Of a stretch of DNA of 64,000 bases, positions 48,590 through 61,064 are shown one piece after another. The notes under the pieces were generated by a model. That model made no database searches and had not been told where the DNA came from. It was given only the letters and a program-made list of their open reading frames with translations. Origin of the DNA: Triglochin maritima (Eukaryota; Streptophyta; Magnoliopsida; Alismatales; Juncaginaceae); contig OY821775.1 of assembly GCA_963682175.1 (NCBI GenBank), forward strand, positions 4,588,001 to 4,652,000. Reading direction: 5' to 3'. Position 1 is the stretch's first letter, and each line of letters begins with the position of its first letter. The translations under genes were made by a program, and so were the position numbers.

Positions 48590-48893
48590 TAATAAAATTT
48601 ATTTTGAGTTATCTGTAAATATTTGCATTTAATTATATTAAGTTATGATAAATAAATGTGATATAATTACTTGGAATTGTGGAAAATTAAAAATGAAAGA
48701 AAAATAAATGATGTGTAAGTGAGAGCGTTGATGTGATTAGTTTGATATTTATAAGTGAGTTATGATTGAGAGGTGGATAGTAAAAAAATGAGAAAAAAAT
48801 ATCATATCAATGTGATGAAAAGAGAGAATGCTAATTTAACCAAGTTGACATGTATGAAAATATCATAGGTAAAGATGACCTTAGTATTCAATA
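48590..48893. mobile_element. Harbinger-type MITE fragment
   Basis: Aligns with 33735-33965 over about 230 bp and ends in AAAGATGACC|TTAG, the same terminal word and TTA target as the MITEs at 3343 and 18156. The left end was not identified. It may reach into 48420 or further. Confidence 0.6.
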
Positions 48894-49285
48894 CAAGATG
48901 AGGTGAAGCAAATTGTGCAATATGAATCGCTAATCTCATACTCCTATTGGGTCATTGGAAGTTAATGACATCTCGGACGGATACACTGCTGAGCAATGTG
49001 TAACCAAATCCAGATTATAAAATTAAACTCCGAACTCAAGTCATTGAGAAATGGATGTCCACACTCCTCAAGAGCTTGAAGCATAATTGTGCTCCTCACT
49101 CCTCAGCAACAGTTTGCAAAAAATAATAATACATTCAAATAAATATTACAACCACCTAACTTATGACGAAAAAATAGACGAATTGTTGAACAATACTTGG
49201 CCACATATTCTCTTAAAACACATTGTTTAATAATCTTCTAACGGGGAGTAGAAATTAAGAGTTTGAAGACTAAATGTGCAGTCAT
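48894..49285. other. Intergenic, THG1 downstream region
   Basis: AT-rich. Probably includes the THG1 3' UTR. No other feature seen. Confidence 0.45.
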
Positions 49286-50980
49286 TCATTTCTCTTCAAG
49301 AAGAATGTAGGGATGTTCCCTCCAGAAGTCCAGACCAATTATATCACCGAATCCAACAATCACCTTCTTTCTAGTTCTTCTAACTGGATTTCCACTCTCA
49401 TTGAACTTCACTACCTCATCAACCTGTCAATTACAATGGAGGGAGGCAGTAAAGTGCAAAATATATAAGCAATAATAGAGTAGCCCTCCAGGAAGAAAGC
49501 AGGAAGCTATTGAAGATGAATGATATTGATGTTGTCAATATAATGTACACCAAAGCCTTTTGTTATCACAATATTTGTTTCAAGTTTTCTAAGACCATCC
49601 GTAACCCAGGTTCAACCCGGTCACGAGTTCTTTCTCTCTTCTTTGTCTCTTCCAAATCAACTTTCCTTCTCATTCACATCAGTTTTCTGTCACCTCAACC
49701 CACTTTCTTCTCTTTCCAACACTATTAACCTCTTAACCACAACCCACTTCAACTCATCTCTCTCCTCCACATCATCTTTTATTTCCACTAACTTTTATTC
49801 TATTCCAAAATCAATTATATTTACCTAAAACATTAATAATTCAAACAAAATATATATTAATTAGCAAATAATAATTATTTTTAATTATATGTTGAACAAA
49901 AAAAATTCATTCTACCTTTTAACATCATCTTTTATTAATAATTAACAATAATTATATTATTATTACTCGTTTTTATATGTTGAACTAACTACAAATCGGT
50001 TGAGAGGTCTATTAATAATTCTTGTGGGATAAAACACATAGTGGAAGATTCGTTGAGTCTATGAGTTTTGTCACAACCATTAAATATTTCTTATGCATAA
50101 AAACACAACCTACACTTGTATCTTATTGAATGCATTCTTCAACACTTTATTACATGTGTACACACACTCCACCTCTTGGGGGTTTTCCTTACTGAATTTC
50201 ACATTGCTTTGTTTTTTGTTTAGTTTCAGTTACTCTCGTGCTTAAATCTTTTTTGTTGGTTAATAGTTTGTTTAGTGTAATCAATTTCTTTTCTCCTTTA
50301 TTTTCCACTCAATTTCTAAAGAACCAGAGTTGACAAATCTCCTTGTGGACTGAACTCGTATTTGTCACGTCTTCACCGACACCGTGCACTTGCAGTATTT
50401 AAAACTGACGATTCAATCAACCGTCTTATTTACATGCACTAACTGCAAGGAACATGTGTTCACTTTACAATACAAACATGTTTTGTGACCTTTCACGGAA
50501 TATCCTTACAAATTTCCATACGAGGAAAGTCATTTGTTGATTAAGAGTGCGAAGTGGCAGCCCCCTGCGGGGGACGTGAGTCATTTGTTTTTTGTTTTGA
50601 CACATTATTATATTCTGGATATTTATCCGTTTACCCGTTCTTGGTGATTATTTTGAAAAAACAAATCTTACCTAAATTTCATTAAAATGAAAATGCCAAT
50701 TAATACCCTTCCTATTTACAATATAAATACCAAACTATTTACAAAATAATAAATACCCAACTATTTACACAATAATACCCCAAAATCATTTAAACCCAAT
50801 TATATTAATTTTTTTGGTTGTGTATAATTGGGTTTAAATGATTTTGGGGTATTATTGTGTAAATAGTTGGGTATTTATTTTTTAAACCAACCGGGACGCG
50901 CCGCATGACGCGTCCCTGCGACGACCAGGTCGTTCCCAACCCTCCTCGCAACCCCTCACCAGGGACTGACGACCTGGTTT

Positions 50981-51032
<52 letters not shown>

Positions 51033-53861
51033 CGGGGGTCATCCCACTACCCCATTACTTGAGCTCTAAGCTGCAGGCATAGGCCACATAACAGAGAAAA
51101 AGACCATAATGTTTTTCTTGACTTCAAAAATGATTGTGAAAAGATAATCGATGGGTACTTCAAAACAAAACTCACTTTCTCCCTGTAGACAGATGATCCT
51201 TTTCGAAACATAGCTGGCAGTTTGCTGTAATTGATTCCGAACTTCCCGAAAAGCAGTTCATTTTTCTCCCGTGTTCGAGTACCCTGGAGTCAATGATGAT
51301 GATGATGTAATGACCAAGAAGAATCATAAAAAAGTGAGGACGTACATAACAAGTCAAGAACATTCACAGACAAATTTAAAAAGAGTAAACATCTGGAAAA
51401 GAAAAGAAAAAACCCGCTCATAAATAGATCAGGCACAATTCACCAGGCAAACAATGATGAGAATCAGACGGACAGATCAACAGAATCACATTCTTTTGAA
51501 CCAAGAGACAGGGTACAGTAATGAGTTTAACTTGCATATAAATATAGATCATTCACAAATCATTTTACATAACAAAAACTCATCTAGAAACAAATAAAAT
51601 TAATTACATGGAAATAATAGAAAAGTGGATAGAGACGTTTGGATTTTCACAACTCTCACGTGATCCCTTCACAAATAGAGAAAGAAGCAGATATACCTTT
51701 AGAATTTTTTGGGCCTCCTTTTTGCTTTTACCAGACTTCACCAACATCCAGAAGCAAGTGTTGTACTGGTTGTTTATATGACCTGCAGATTTAAAATTTC
51801 AAACACTTAACAATTCAAATTTCAGTGAATGAAGTAAAACGTTCTACAAAGTAAACAAAAGGTTAACAGATTTGCACAACAAAATGCTTCGGTGATAAAC
51901 ATACTACTCACATTGTCCATATAATACTAGAATGAACACATTTTTTATATTGTTAGAAACTAAGAATGAGTATTAATAGTACTCACAGTCTGCCTGCCTC
52001 CATGCCAAATAATCTTGAATTATCTTAGCTCTTGGATAGCAGACAACACGCCCATCAAATGAAGGTGGATATCTTAATTCTTTATGAGGGAAGAATTCTT
52101 TCCACTTCATTACATACACAGATGTGAAGAATGAAACGCAAAGAGAAAGGATTTTGCTACAGCCAACAGAGTGAAACAAATCCATCAATAAAGTTAAAAA
52201 AACATTTGATATGCTTGTCTTTTTGAATTTGTATGGATGACGGGGAAAGAGAAGCATGCCCAAATGGATTTTGAAATTACCTTTTCCGTCTTTGATAGAA
52301 GTCGGTTGTTTCCTTGAAGATAAAACTGATTTATAAAAAGAAGCAGATTCCTAGTTAGCTTAACAAATGAAGATGAAAAAAGAAACTAAGTAAACCACAA
52401 TTACAATTCAATAACGAAGTACACAGTCACAGTTCTATTGTATGATACATACTCCATGATACAAGATTCTCATTAAAACAGCAATATTTTCTCTAAGCAT
52501 TGAATATACCAATTAGGCATGTATATTTTCTCTAAAATTCAAAGGTATACTTGATGAATTTTTACCTGTATTCATCACTGACACCAAAAGCGAAAACAAT
52601 GTCAGGAAATTGTTCGAGCATAGAAACCGCACATGCATTCATCAAGTTCAGTGCAGACTCATCATTGGGCTTCTCAAACTCATGGACTTCAGAAAACCTT
52701 CCTACAAAATATGAGAAATTTAGCGCAAAAGTAGTTTTAAGGATGATAAATATTATTGCTAAGTAGTTGCAGTTTCGGGTTATTTTCACTCAATAACTTG
52801 ATTAGAATTTTAAAAAAACAATGTAGAAGTCTGCGAATTGCAGAATCATATCTTCACCACAAATCGTTTAGTGAGACTACATGATATATTAGGCATACAG
52901 AGAATAGTACGATTAGGCATATGGAGAATAGTACGACAAGGCACCACAAAGGATCTATGAGATCTGAAGAACATAACCTCCAGGCTGGATATAGTTCAAA
53001 ATGACTTTTGCATGATTAATTATAAATAAATATGCTCCAAGCTCATCTAAACAAAACAAGGTTTGTATCACATGTGGAGTATTAGTGATAAAGTTTCTTA
53101 GTTCTTATTATAAAACTAAACGCCAAAAAAGGACTTCAAAGTCCAAAGTAAACATTAGCATATATTTACTAATTATTGATTTGAACACGGTCAGGCAAAT
53201 CTTCCCAAACCAGCAGACGGTCACTTTGTTCTCCAACTAATCCCAATCCCTCCAAGGAACTTAAAACAATGTGTTGAAACAATAAATGCCAACTGATAAT
53301 GGAAAGAGAGGTGTCTCACATGGACATAGCTTAAGCTCACGCAAAGGTCAGGAATTTCGGTCAAAGTCCCAGGGACTTGGGATTGAGCCTCCAGATTGAC
53401 ATGGTGACTGACCATGAAAGTTTCAACCACTCATCCTGGATTTGTATCTTCGCTTAGACGCTCACCCTCACAGTGCCGCAAACTGGTGCATAGGTGAAAT
53501 CAGGGAGGTGGGATCTACTAGTATGATTTTTTTTCCATACTTGACTGGTACTTGTTTCAACAAGTGACACATACCCATGTGTACTTTAAAAAATGAGGTG
53601 TTCAAATCATGGGGTATTGTGACTCACATTGAAAGAAAAACCAGCCACGTATGGTTTGAGACCATACTAGCAAATCTCAAGGAGAGTTCAGGGGGTTCCG
53701 GTGATTAATAAAAAATACACACTGTTGGAATTTGATAGGAGGTTTGTATGACCGTACCTGTGGAAGTGGCAACCGTCGATTCTGACGACAATCCAGTTGT
53801 ACGGTGGCAAGTTGTCATCGGATTCAAAGTGCTTCACATACTCGAACTTGCTATTTGCCAT
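49286..53861 (-). CDS. THG1: tRNA-His guanylyltransferase (THG1)
   Basis: Adds the obligatory extra G(-1) to the 5' end of tRNA-His by 3'-5' polymerisation. Seven exons join in frame: 53861-53758, 52697-52566, 52325-52281, 52156-51987, 51782-51697, 51283-51176 and 49423-49286, giving 260 aa. Metal-binding residues fall at the family positions: Asp29 in VVRIDG and Asp76-Glu77 in GVSDEYSF. HINNQYNTCFW is the conserved HINNxYN motif, and FSEVHEFEKPND and YPPSFDGRVVCYP are typical. The last exon (VDEVVKFNESGNPVRRTRKK to REHPYILLEEK) is 1752 bp from the previous one, because the intron filled with a MITE, a perfect hairpin and a poly-G run. An ATG 21 bp upstream is in frame, but MANSKFEYVK matches the family start. 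Single domain; the Arabidopsis protein, as I recall, has a tandem one. Confidence 0.92.
49594..49800. mobile_element. Partial Harbinger-type MITE in THG1 intron 6
   Basis: Begins GACCATCCGTAACCC after TAA (49591-49593). The CT-rich part (TCTTCCAAATCAACTTTC, CACATCAGTTTTCTG, CAACCCACTTTCTTCTC, TCCACATCATCTTT) parallels 18175-18345. The other end was not located and may be displaced beyond 50880, where GC-rich family-like sequence (GACGACCAGGTCGTTCCC) appears. Confidence 0.65.
50751..50876. repeat. Perfect inverted repeat, 54-bp arms
   Basis: 50751-50804 and 50823-50876 are exact reverse complements (54 of 54), with an 18-base loop of TTAATTTTTTTGGTTGTG. Degenerate copies of the arm's first words (AAATACC-AACTATTTACA) stand just left at 50725-50756. 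It lies in intron 6 of THG1. The transcript could form an uninterrupted duplex suited to siRNA production. Confidence 0.92.
50981..51031 (+). repeat. (GT)n followed by 37-base poly-G
   Basis: A run of about seven GT repeats passes into an uninterrupted G tract from 50995 to 51031, then GTCGGGGGTCATCCC. Inside THG1 intron 6; on the THG1 sense strand it is poly-C. It may be an assembly or polymerase-slippage length estimate. Confidence 0.85.
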
Positions 53862-55240
53862 CCCGGTTGACCTAGCAAACAAACCAGGTCAGGTTCCCAA
53901 GCAAGTTCAACCAAAAGAACAAAATGACGATGCAGAAACAAATCAACTGATCATTCCAACTTCCAATAAAATCAGCCAAACAATTGAAACAACCAACCTC
54001 CACTCATGCATTATTCAATCAAAACACTATTCTATAGTAAAATTGTTTGTAAGCTTCGTTGTTGCTCTTCCCCAAGCAAGGTCATCACTAACCACGTCTG
54101 AAAACCTAATACATCAAAACTCCAAATATCAGTAAGCTAAAAATTTGTTTGAGCATGACGCGAAAGGTAGAAGAAGAGGGGAACCTCCGGAGGGGCGAAA
54201 GGTAGAAGAAGAGGGGAACCTCCGGAGGGGGACGGAACGGCGACAACCGAGTAGAGTAGACAGCGAGAGGAAGAGTGCCGAGATTCGTAAAATTTGTTAA
54301 ATGTACCTTATTTTAGATAGGGATGTTTTTTTTCTGTATAACTTCAGTAAAGTTTGTATGTATATGTACAAAATAACTTTGATAGTTGATCAATTCTACG
54401 GATCAAAGAAAAAGTTGATCATTTCTTCTTATGGCCTTTTAGGCGCTACTCGTCCACATACAAATGCACCTTATTGAATCTCAAAGCAGTGTTTTGATGA
54501 GTTTGAATTTGAACAACATAACATGGAATTGTAACTAAGTTTTAACGAAACCACAGAATTTCAATCTACAACAAACACATGGAGAGAGAAACAGAACAAA
54601 TACTAATTCCAAGAGAATTTACATCCATCACTAATTACCATCAAAAGTAATAGGTTAATCAACTTATGTAATAGAAACACAAAAACAAACGGAAAAAAAC
54701 CCATACCAGGTTCGAGGAGGGAGACGGACGCAAGGTCGGGGGAAGAAGAGATACGTCTCCGGCGAGGTTGAACCGGCGCCGGAGGGGAAGTGGTGGAGGT
54801 TGGTCGGATGGTGTTTGGGTTAAAACTTGAAAGGGTTTTGGAGAGAGAGAGGTTGGTTTCTGTGGCTTTTTTGTGGACTAATTGGGTTATTTGAAACCAA
54901 TTGGGCTTTGGTTAATGGATTCGTTAAGATTTGGTTCGGTATAAACAGGGGTTTAGATTGGTTTTTATTATTAGATTGGTTAATTAGATAAAACTTAATC
55001 AAGCTATAAGCTATTCAGTTGTTGTTATTTAGAAAACAAATCCAGTGGAGTTGGAACTTAAAAATGCCAAAAATCCAAGGTTTCGGTGACAAAAGGTATT
55101 TATTTAGCATGCAAAATCTCAAAACCCAAAATTATCTCACAAGATTTGCTTGAAGGTTAAAGGCTTGAACTTCTTTTTTCCGCAAATCAAATTTGAATTG
55201 AAATCAATCTCTAACCGAACCCAAAATACTCACTTTCATA
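53862..55240. other. THG1 upstream region with 35-bp tandem duplication
   Basis: Probable promoter and 5' UTR of THG1. An exact 35-bp unit beginning CGAAAGGTAGAAGAAGAG stands twice in tandem at 54161-54195 and 54196-54230. A GC-rich patch at 54710-54800 suggests the transcription start area. No protein gene recognised. Confidence 0.5.
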
Positions 55241-56136
55241 TAGGGTTGTCAAGTTCTGCTCGGGATTGATAAATCACTCGATTTTGCTCGGATCGGTTAG
55301 TAACGAGCTGAGCACGAGCAGACCTCCACTCGCTCGATGCTCGCTCGACTATTGCTCGAGATCCGATTACTATATCCAATTATCTTATTAACCCGGATAT
55401 TCTATCCAATTACTCAATTGGTAAACTCATTTACCAAACTCATCTACCAAACCCATTATCTATTATCAAACTCAACAATCCATTTAACAAACCAAACTCA
55501 AATACCCATAAGAATCAAAGCTTTATTAGTCTTGGACATTTCGTTTTCCATTATTGTTATTTCTTTTTTCTTTTTCTCATTCTTTTTTAAACCAAAAGTT
55601 CAAATAAATTAAGGTTTTTGGATCAGGTGGATGATCTTATATGTTAAATGTTGATGTTGTGAGTTGTCGTATAATTTATGAGATTATATTAGGTGTTTAT
55701 TTTAAATTGTGTTGATTTTGTTTAATCTAAGTGTATTATTTTATTTATAAGATGATGATGTTGTGAGTTGTCGTATAATTTATGAGATTGTGTTTGATTT
55801 TAGGTGTTGATTTTAAGATTTTGTTGATTTTGTTTAATTAAAGTGTATGATCTTATTTATAAAATGTTGATGTTGTCGTATAATTTATAAGATTGGATTT
55901 GATTTTAAGTGTTAAATTTAAGATTGTGTTAGTAACTATTATTATATTTGTCTTAAGTGATCTTATAATTTAGTTGTTATGACAACATTATTAGCAATTT
56001 AATACCAAAATAAATTAAGTTTAGGTTAACAAGCCGCTCGTGAGTCAAGCACGAACGTAATTTTCCGCTCGAAATTCTTATCGAGCTGATCTTGAGCAAG
56101 CTCGAATCGCTTGTTTACGGATCGATTACACCCTTA
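55241..56136. mobile_element. hAT-like nonautonomous element
   Basis: 896 bp with subterminal GCTCG/CGAGC-rich ends (TAGGGTTGTCAAGTTCTGCT at the left, CGGATCGATTACACCCTTA at the right) and an AT-rich middle without a gene. Terminal words TAGGGTTGT / ACACCCTTA are imperfect inverted repeats. Flanks CTTTCATA (55233-55240) and CTTTCCGA (56137-56144) match at 6 of 8, consistent with an old 8-bp duplication. Confidence 0.6.
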
Positions 56137-56417
56137 CTTTCCGAAACCACTTTCCGCTACGAAACCAACAATTCAAATTATTATTTTGGATATTTTGACA
56201 CTTTAGTATATACTTTAAACGGTAATTGGGTCAATCCACAATAATCCTTTCGATTCCGTGCGTCCAACGCGACCCGATTATGGACCCGATTACATAATCA
56301 CCACCCCTAATACCAGAACAGAGCTGCCACCCTATTGATATCTAGGGTTTCGACTTTCGACGGACGACGATTTTCTAATCTGATTGGAGTGGGGATTTCT
56401 AGGGTTCCGTCGTCGCC

Positions 56418-57709
56418 ATGCCGAAGAACAAGGGAAAGGGAGGTAAGAACAGGAAGAGGGGAAAGAACGAGGCCGACGACGAGAAGCGCGAGCTCGTCTT
56501 CAAGGAGGACGGCCAGGAGTACGCGCAGGTCCGTCTAATCGACCTTTTCTAGTTTAGTTTTTGGGGATTTTAGCCTTTTGATCTGGTTTATGTTGTGTTT
56601 GACCCGTAAAGATTGAATCTTTTTGTCTGATGATCTATTTGGGAGAGTTTGATTCTTATGTGCTTGGATATTTATGGGTTTCCGTGGAATTTCAGAGTGG
56701 GAAAGTCGATTTGGATCCTAAAGAATGAATCTTTGTCGTCTTTTGTTGTGGGATAATTGTGCTTCCGTTTGTATGGGGAAGAGTTCGATCGGTGAATGCT
56801 TGAATTTTGTGGGTTTTCGTGGAATTTCAGTGGGAAAGATAATTTCATCCTTTAAAGATTGAATATTTTTCTATTGTTGGGTAATTGTGCTTCTGTTGGT
56901 ATGGGGGAAGTGTTGGATGCTTAAAGGCTTGATTTCTTTTATGGATTTTCGTCGAATTTTAGAGTGGGAAAGTCAATTTTAATTCTCACAGATTGAATTA
57001 TGTTGATTTCCATGAAATTTGTATTTTAGGCTATGGTTGAGACTGGTTGGTTCAGAAAGTTGGACGTTATGTTGATTTTAATAGCAACTATAAGCCATGT
57101 TTGGTTGAATGGATACTTCACTTCGAAGCTATGAATTTACTTTCTTATGGAAGATTAGTTTAAGAAAACTACAGTGGTAGAATTCTATCCCTGTAGTTTG
57201 AACCATTTTGTGTTGTATAAAGTTAAGCATGTACTCATGTGTAGATCGGGTTTTTCGGAAATTTAAGAAGTTATTTCCTCTTGAGACTATTTTATTTTTA
57301 TGTTGCAATATGTATGGTCTTAGGCATGACTCTTTGTTGTTTATTGCTGTCTGATTCTTATTATGGAGTTTTTTATGTGTAGGTTATGCGGATGCTTGGC
57401 AATGGCCGATGCGAGGCAACATGCATTGACGGCACCAAAAGGCTTTGCCACATCCGTGGAAAGATGCACAAGAAGGTCTGGATTGCTGCTGGAGACATTG
57501 TCCTTGTTGGCCTTCGTGACTACCAGGATGATAAGGCAGATGTTATCCTCAAGTACATGCCCGATGAGGCCAGACTTCTCAAGGCTTATGGTGAGTTGCC
57601 TGACAACATCAGGTTGAATGAGGGTATTGCTGGAGGTTTGGATGATGAAGATGAAGGTGTTGGTGATGACTACATTGAGTTCGAGGATGAGGATATCGAC
57701 AAGATCTAA
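56418..57709 (+). CDS. Eukaryotic translation initiation factor 1A (eIF1A)
   Basis: OB-fold factor that binds the 40S A-site and supports scanning and start selection. Two exons, 56418-56528 (37 codons) and 57383-57709, give 145 aa, the normal length. The basic N-terminal tail [20 protein letters not shown] is followed by the OB domain ([54 protein letters not shown]) and the acidic C-terminal tail ([20 protein letters not shown], ending DIDKI). The intron of 854 bp is GT-AG. The ATG is preceded by GCC, a good context. Intact. Confidence 0.97.
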
Positions 57710-58708
57710 GCGATTTGTAATGTCATCAGTAAAGTTTTTTGACTTGTCTGTCACAATTATGATTACGATATGTGGCACTGAAATATTACGTTGCCACAAG
57801 TACTGAGTTTATGGAATAAACAAGATTGTGTAATAACTTTGCCATAGATGAGCTTCTGTTGAAGTTGATGATTTGGAGTGGCTTTGGATGTTGCTTATTA
57901 GGCTGTATGGCTTGTTCTTCACTGTGATGTTGAATTCTCTATCTGGCTTTGGAAACAATTTATTTTGTTCTTGGTTCGTATTGGGGAATGACTTGGTTCA
58001 ATTGATTTGGCTATCTTGACATGTTGTGGTTGTGTCACTGTGTGCTATGATTGCTAAAACTTGGTACTATATATTTCGTTTGAGTTTGATAAATTTCAAC
58101 TGATAATGTGCGGCTAATGTGCATGGAAGCAATTATTTGACATCGTTGGTTGAAATGATGAATGGGTTTCTGCCTTCTGCTTGCAACAATCAAGTAACTT
58201 CCGCAATGGAAAGATTGGTGGTCTTATTTAATACTTGGAAGTGATAATATGCAGTCCGTTTCATTTATGAGTTTACAGGCCAGAATAAATTTAGATTATG
58301 TCAATGCATCATTCACGTCTGCATCCGCCTGTGCTGATGCTTCTTATGATCTTATGATTCTTATCTGTTCCTGTGATGGAATCTTGATGCGATTGGATTC
58401 TTCGTAGTTTACTTTTGACAACAAGCAGTACATCTTTCTACCAGGAATATATAGCAATGAAGTTCCATCACAACTATTTCTATTCCACCAAATTGGTGGG
58501 AAGAAAATTGCTTTATTCTACTATATTCAGAATTTCTCCGCAAAATTCTATGATCTCTCTCTTCCAGTCTTTATGATGTTACAATTTCAATTGTTTTGGG
58601 AAACAAAAACAATCCTCTGGCTGTGTTTCTGTTTTCTGTAAGACTAGCCGTCTTGAATGTGTGCTAACAGCTCTCATTATTTGTGGCTTCTTCCGTCTAC
58701 AAATATAC
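57710..58708. other. 3' flanks of convergent eIF1A and glucanase genes
   Basis: AT-rich. Probably contains both 3' UTRs. No further feature recognised. Confidence 0.5.
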
Positions 58709-61064
58709 CTACATAGCAGTGGCAAAAACCAGAATGGCCACCATCACCACCACCACAACCCTTGCTAGTGCAGCTCGTCCGCCGCCACTAACCACCTGCA
58801 CCGGAAACAAGCAGCCATCGCGTGAAGCATTCTTAGTTGTGATCTTCGCCAGTCCACCAAAATCGCAGGCTCTAACGTCCTGATCTTGCATCTGAAAGTA
58901 CATGTTGAACGCGTATGATATGTTTCCATGCGAATCCAAATTGTTGCAAGATGAACCGTAGCCTAAAACCGTGCAGTCGCCCATGGTGCATGCGTAAGTC
59001 ACGCTTGAGGCGACCGATTTGTGGCCCTTGGCCTTGTCATCGAGCACACACCACTGCTCTGGTAAGTACTGAACCCCTTTTACTGGAACTAGTAATTTAT
59101 CATTGCTTTTCCCACTCAGGTCCATGGGAAATTTAGGCTTGCCATCGTAGGTGAAGATGCCCCAGTGGCGCTCGAAGTTTCCCGGAGCAATGCTCTTCAT
59201 GTCCTCGTCAATTAAGCCGAAAAGATAAGCTTCAATCTTGCCAGGCCGCAATGGGGTGCCTTTCTTCTTTGCCATGGTCCTCAGGAAGCCATCGTAGAAG
59301 CGTTTGGCCAAGTCGTTGTTGGCGTTTTTGTCTCCATCTGTCGGCCACCCAATTTCTCCAATTACGATTTTCGTATCAGGCACACCCGCTTTTTTCAGAG
59401 CCCAAGCAAGCGTGTCGAAATTGGCATCAAACATGTTTTCATATTCAACTCCCTTGTCATCAACTGGTCGTGCCCCGCCATCGAAAAAGGCGTAATCAAG
59501 TGGGAAATCGTTGTTTTGATAGAGACTGAGAAAAGGGTAGATGTTGACAAGGAAGGGGGCATTGTTGGAGTGAAGGAAGCGGACCATCGGGATCATAATC
59601 TCGAGTATGTCAAAGCGAAAATTGCCAGCAGACGGGACAGGGTTGTTTGGAGGGGAGCTGTAGACGTCGGCATTGAGGGGCACAGTGGCTTTGATCTTGT
59701 CTCCAACTCCGGCCTCGTTAAGGGCCTTCTGGATGTTCTTGAGAGCAGGGAAGGTGGTCTTGTTGAAGGTGCCATTGTAGCTCATTAGAAAAGGCTCATT
59801 GCCAACAGCAACATATCTGAAACAACAGAATTCAGTTAGAAGTTGTGATTCTAATGTTTGTACAGTTTTGCTTAGTTGTTGTTAACAAACAATTATAACA
59901 ACTTTGTGCTGTCATGAAACAAATGGCTGCAGTTGGTGGTTGTTTGTTTTCATACTAGTCAAGATTGATTAGAGGCTGAAAATGCAAGCCACCTATTTTT
60001 GACAGATGGGGTTTCATATTGACGGTTAAAAACAAAATTGGAAGTACAGTTTCTAAGAAATCATATAATTAAGAGAGAAAAAACGATCCGTAGAATAATG
60101 AGTTCAACAAATTCTTTTCCTCCGACATCTCTGAATCCCACCTAAAAACTGAAGAATCATATGCGACCCAGATTAAAATTGAAAGTTTTGACAAACTTAG
60201 CTGGTGAAAACTTTGGTCATTGTTGCAATACGTAAATCCAAACATAGGTCGCAATTGCTCATTTGGCATTATTTGGTGGTCGAACATGAACTTCAAATGA
60301 TGGTCCGGTAATCGAATCTCAGTCTAACCCGGTTTAGATTGTCATGATGAGATTTATACCTCTGTTTGTCTCCACAATACCACAAACTGTTTTAGGACGG
60401 GTTGAGGAAAATTTCCAGTAAAAAGAGCACATATTACAACTTTGTAAGAAACAATTTTTCACGTTTTCAGATATCCGAAACTGTAAACACCAAAACCAAT
60501 GAAGTCTCACAAGTTTTCTAGTTCTAAACGATAAAAAAATCTCATTTGGATCTCAAACAGCAACGATAACCTCTCTTCAACTGACCATAATTCTAAAAAA
60601 AAAAATGAAGAAAAACAAATACTCCACATTTTTCAGTCGAGAAAACTTCTCCAAACAAACCAACCGTAGATACGAATCCGAATTCAAAAAATCAAACAAA
60701 AAACTGCCAAAATCCAACAAACTCACCTAATATCTACTCCCCCATTATTATCCTTGGACAAGTAATTGGTCACATTCTTCTCCACCCAATCCTTAGCATT
60801 ACCATAATCATTCATCCTCTTCAACTGATCATTGGGAATAGCCAACATCACTTCGATCCCGCTCCCCACGAGCGCACTCACGGTCCATGAGTCTGCATCG
60901 AAGAGCTTCACCTTGTCGATCCCATTTGCCTTGAGCATCTCCACGACCGCGGTCGGGAGGATGGGGTGGGACATCATGGTCCCCCAGTTGACCCCTATTC
61001 CGACGGCCAACGTGAAGTTGGTCACGAGGAGGAGGGCGAGGTAGGGGAGCGGTCGGAGTTCCAT
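58709..61064 (-). CDS. Glucan endo-1,3-beta-glucosidase, GH17 with X8 domain, GPI-anchored
   Basis: Secreted beta-1,3-glucanase acting on callose or wall glucan. Exons 61064-60727 and 59816-58709 join in frame (AG|A gives Arg113), 481 aa. The signal peptide [20 protein letters not shown] leads into GIGVNWGTM, the usual mature start. The catalytic acid is Glu120 in VGNEP and the nucleophile Glu267 in GEIGWPT. The X8/CBM43 module spans about residues 367-450 ([45 protein letters not shown]). It is followed by a small-residue spacer and a hydrophobic tail ([18 protein letters not shown]), the GPI-attachment signal. Layout and length fit the At4g31140/At5g58090 type. A single intron of 910 bp right after the signal and strand region is typical for GH17. 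Intact. Confidence 0.95.

Noticed and set aside
58683..59788. + strand frames opposite the glucanase gene
   Set aside because: Antisense shadows of the GH17/X8 exon.
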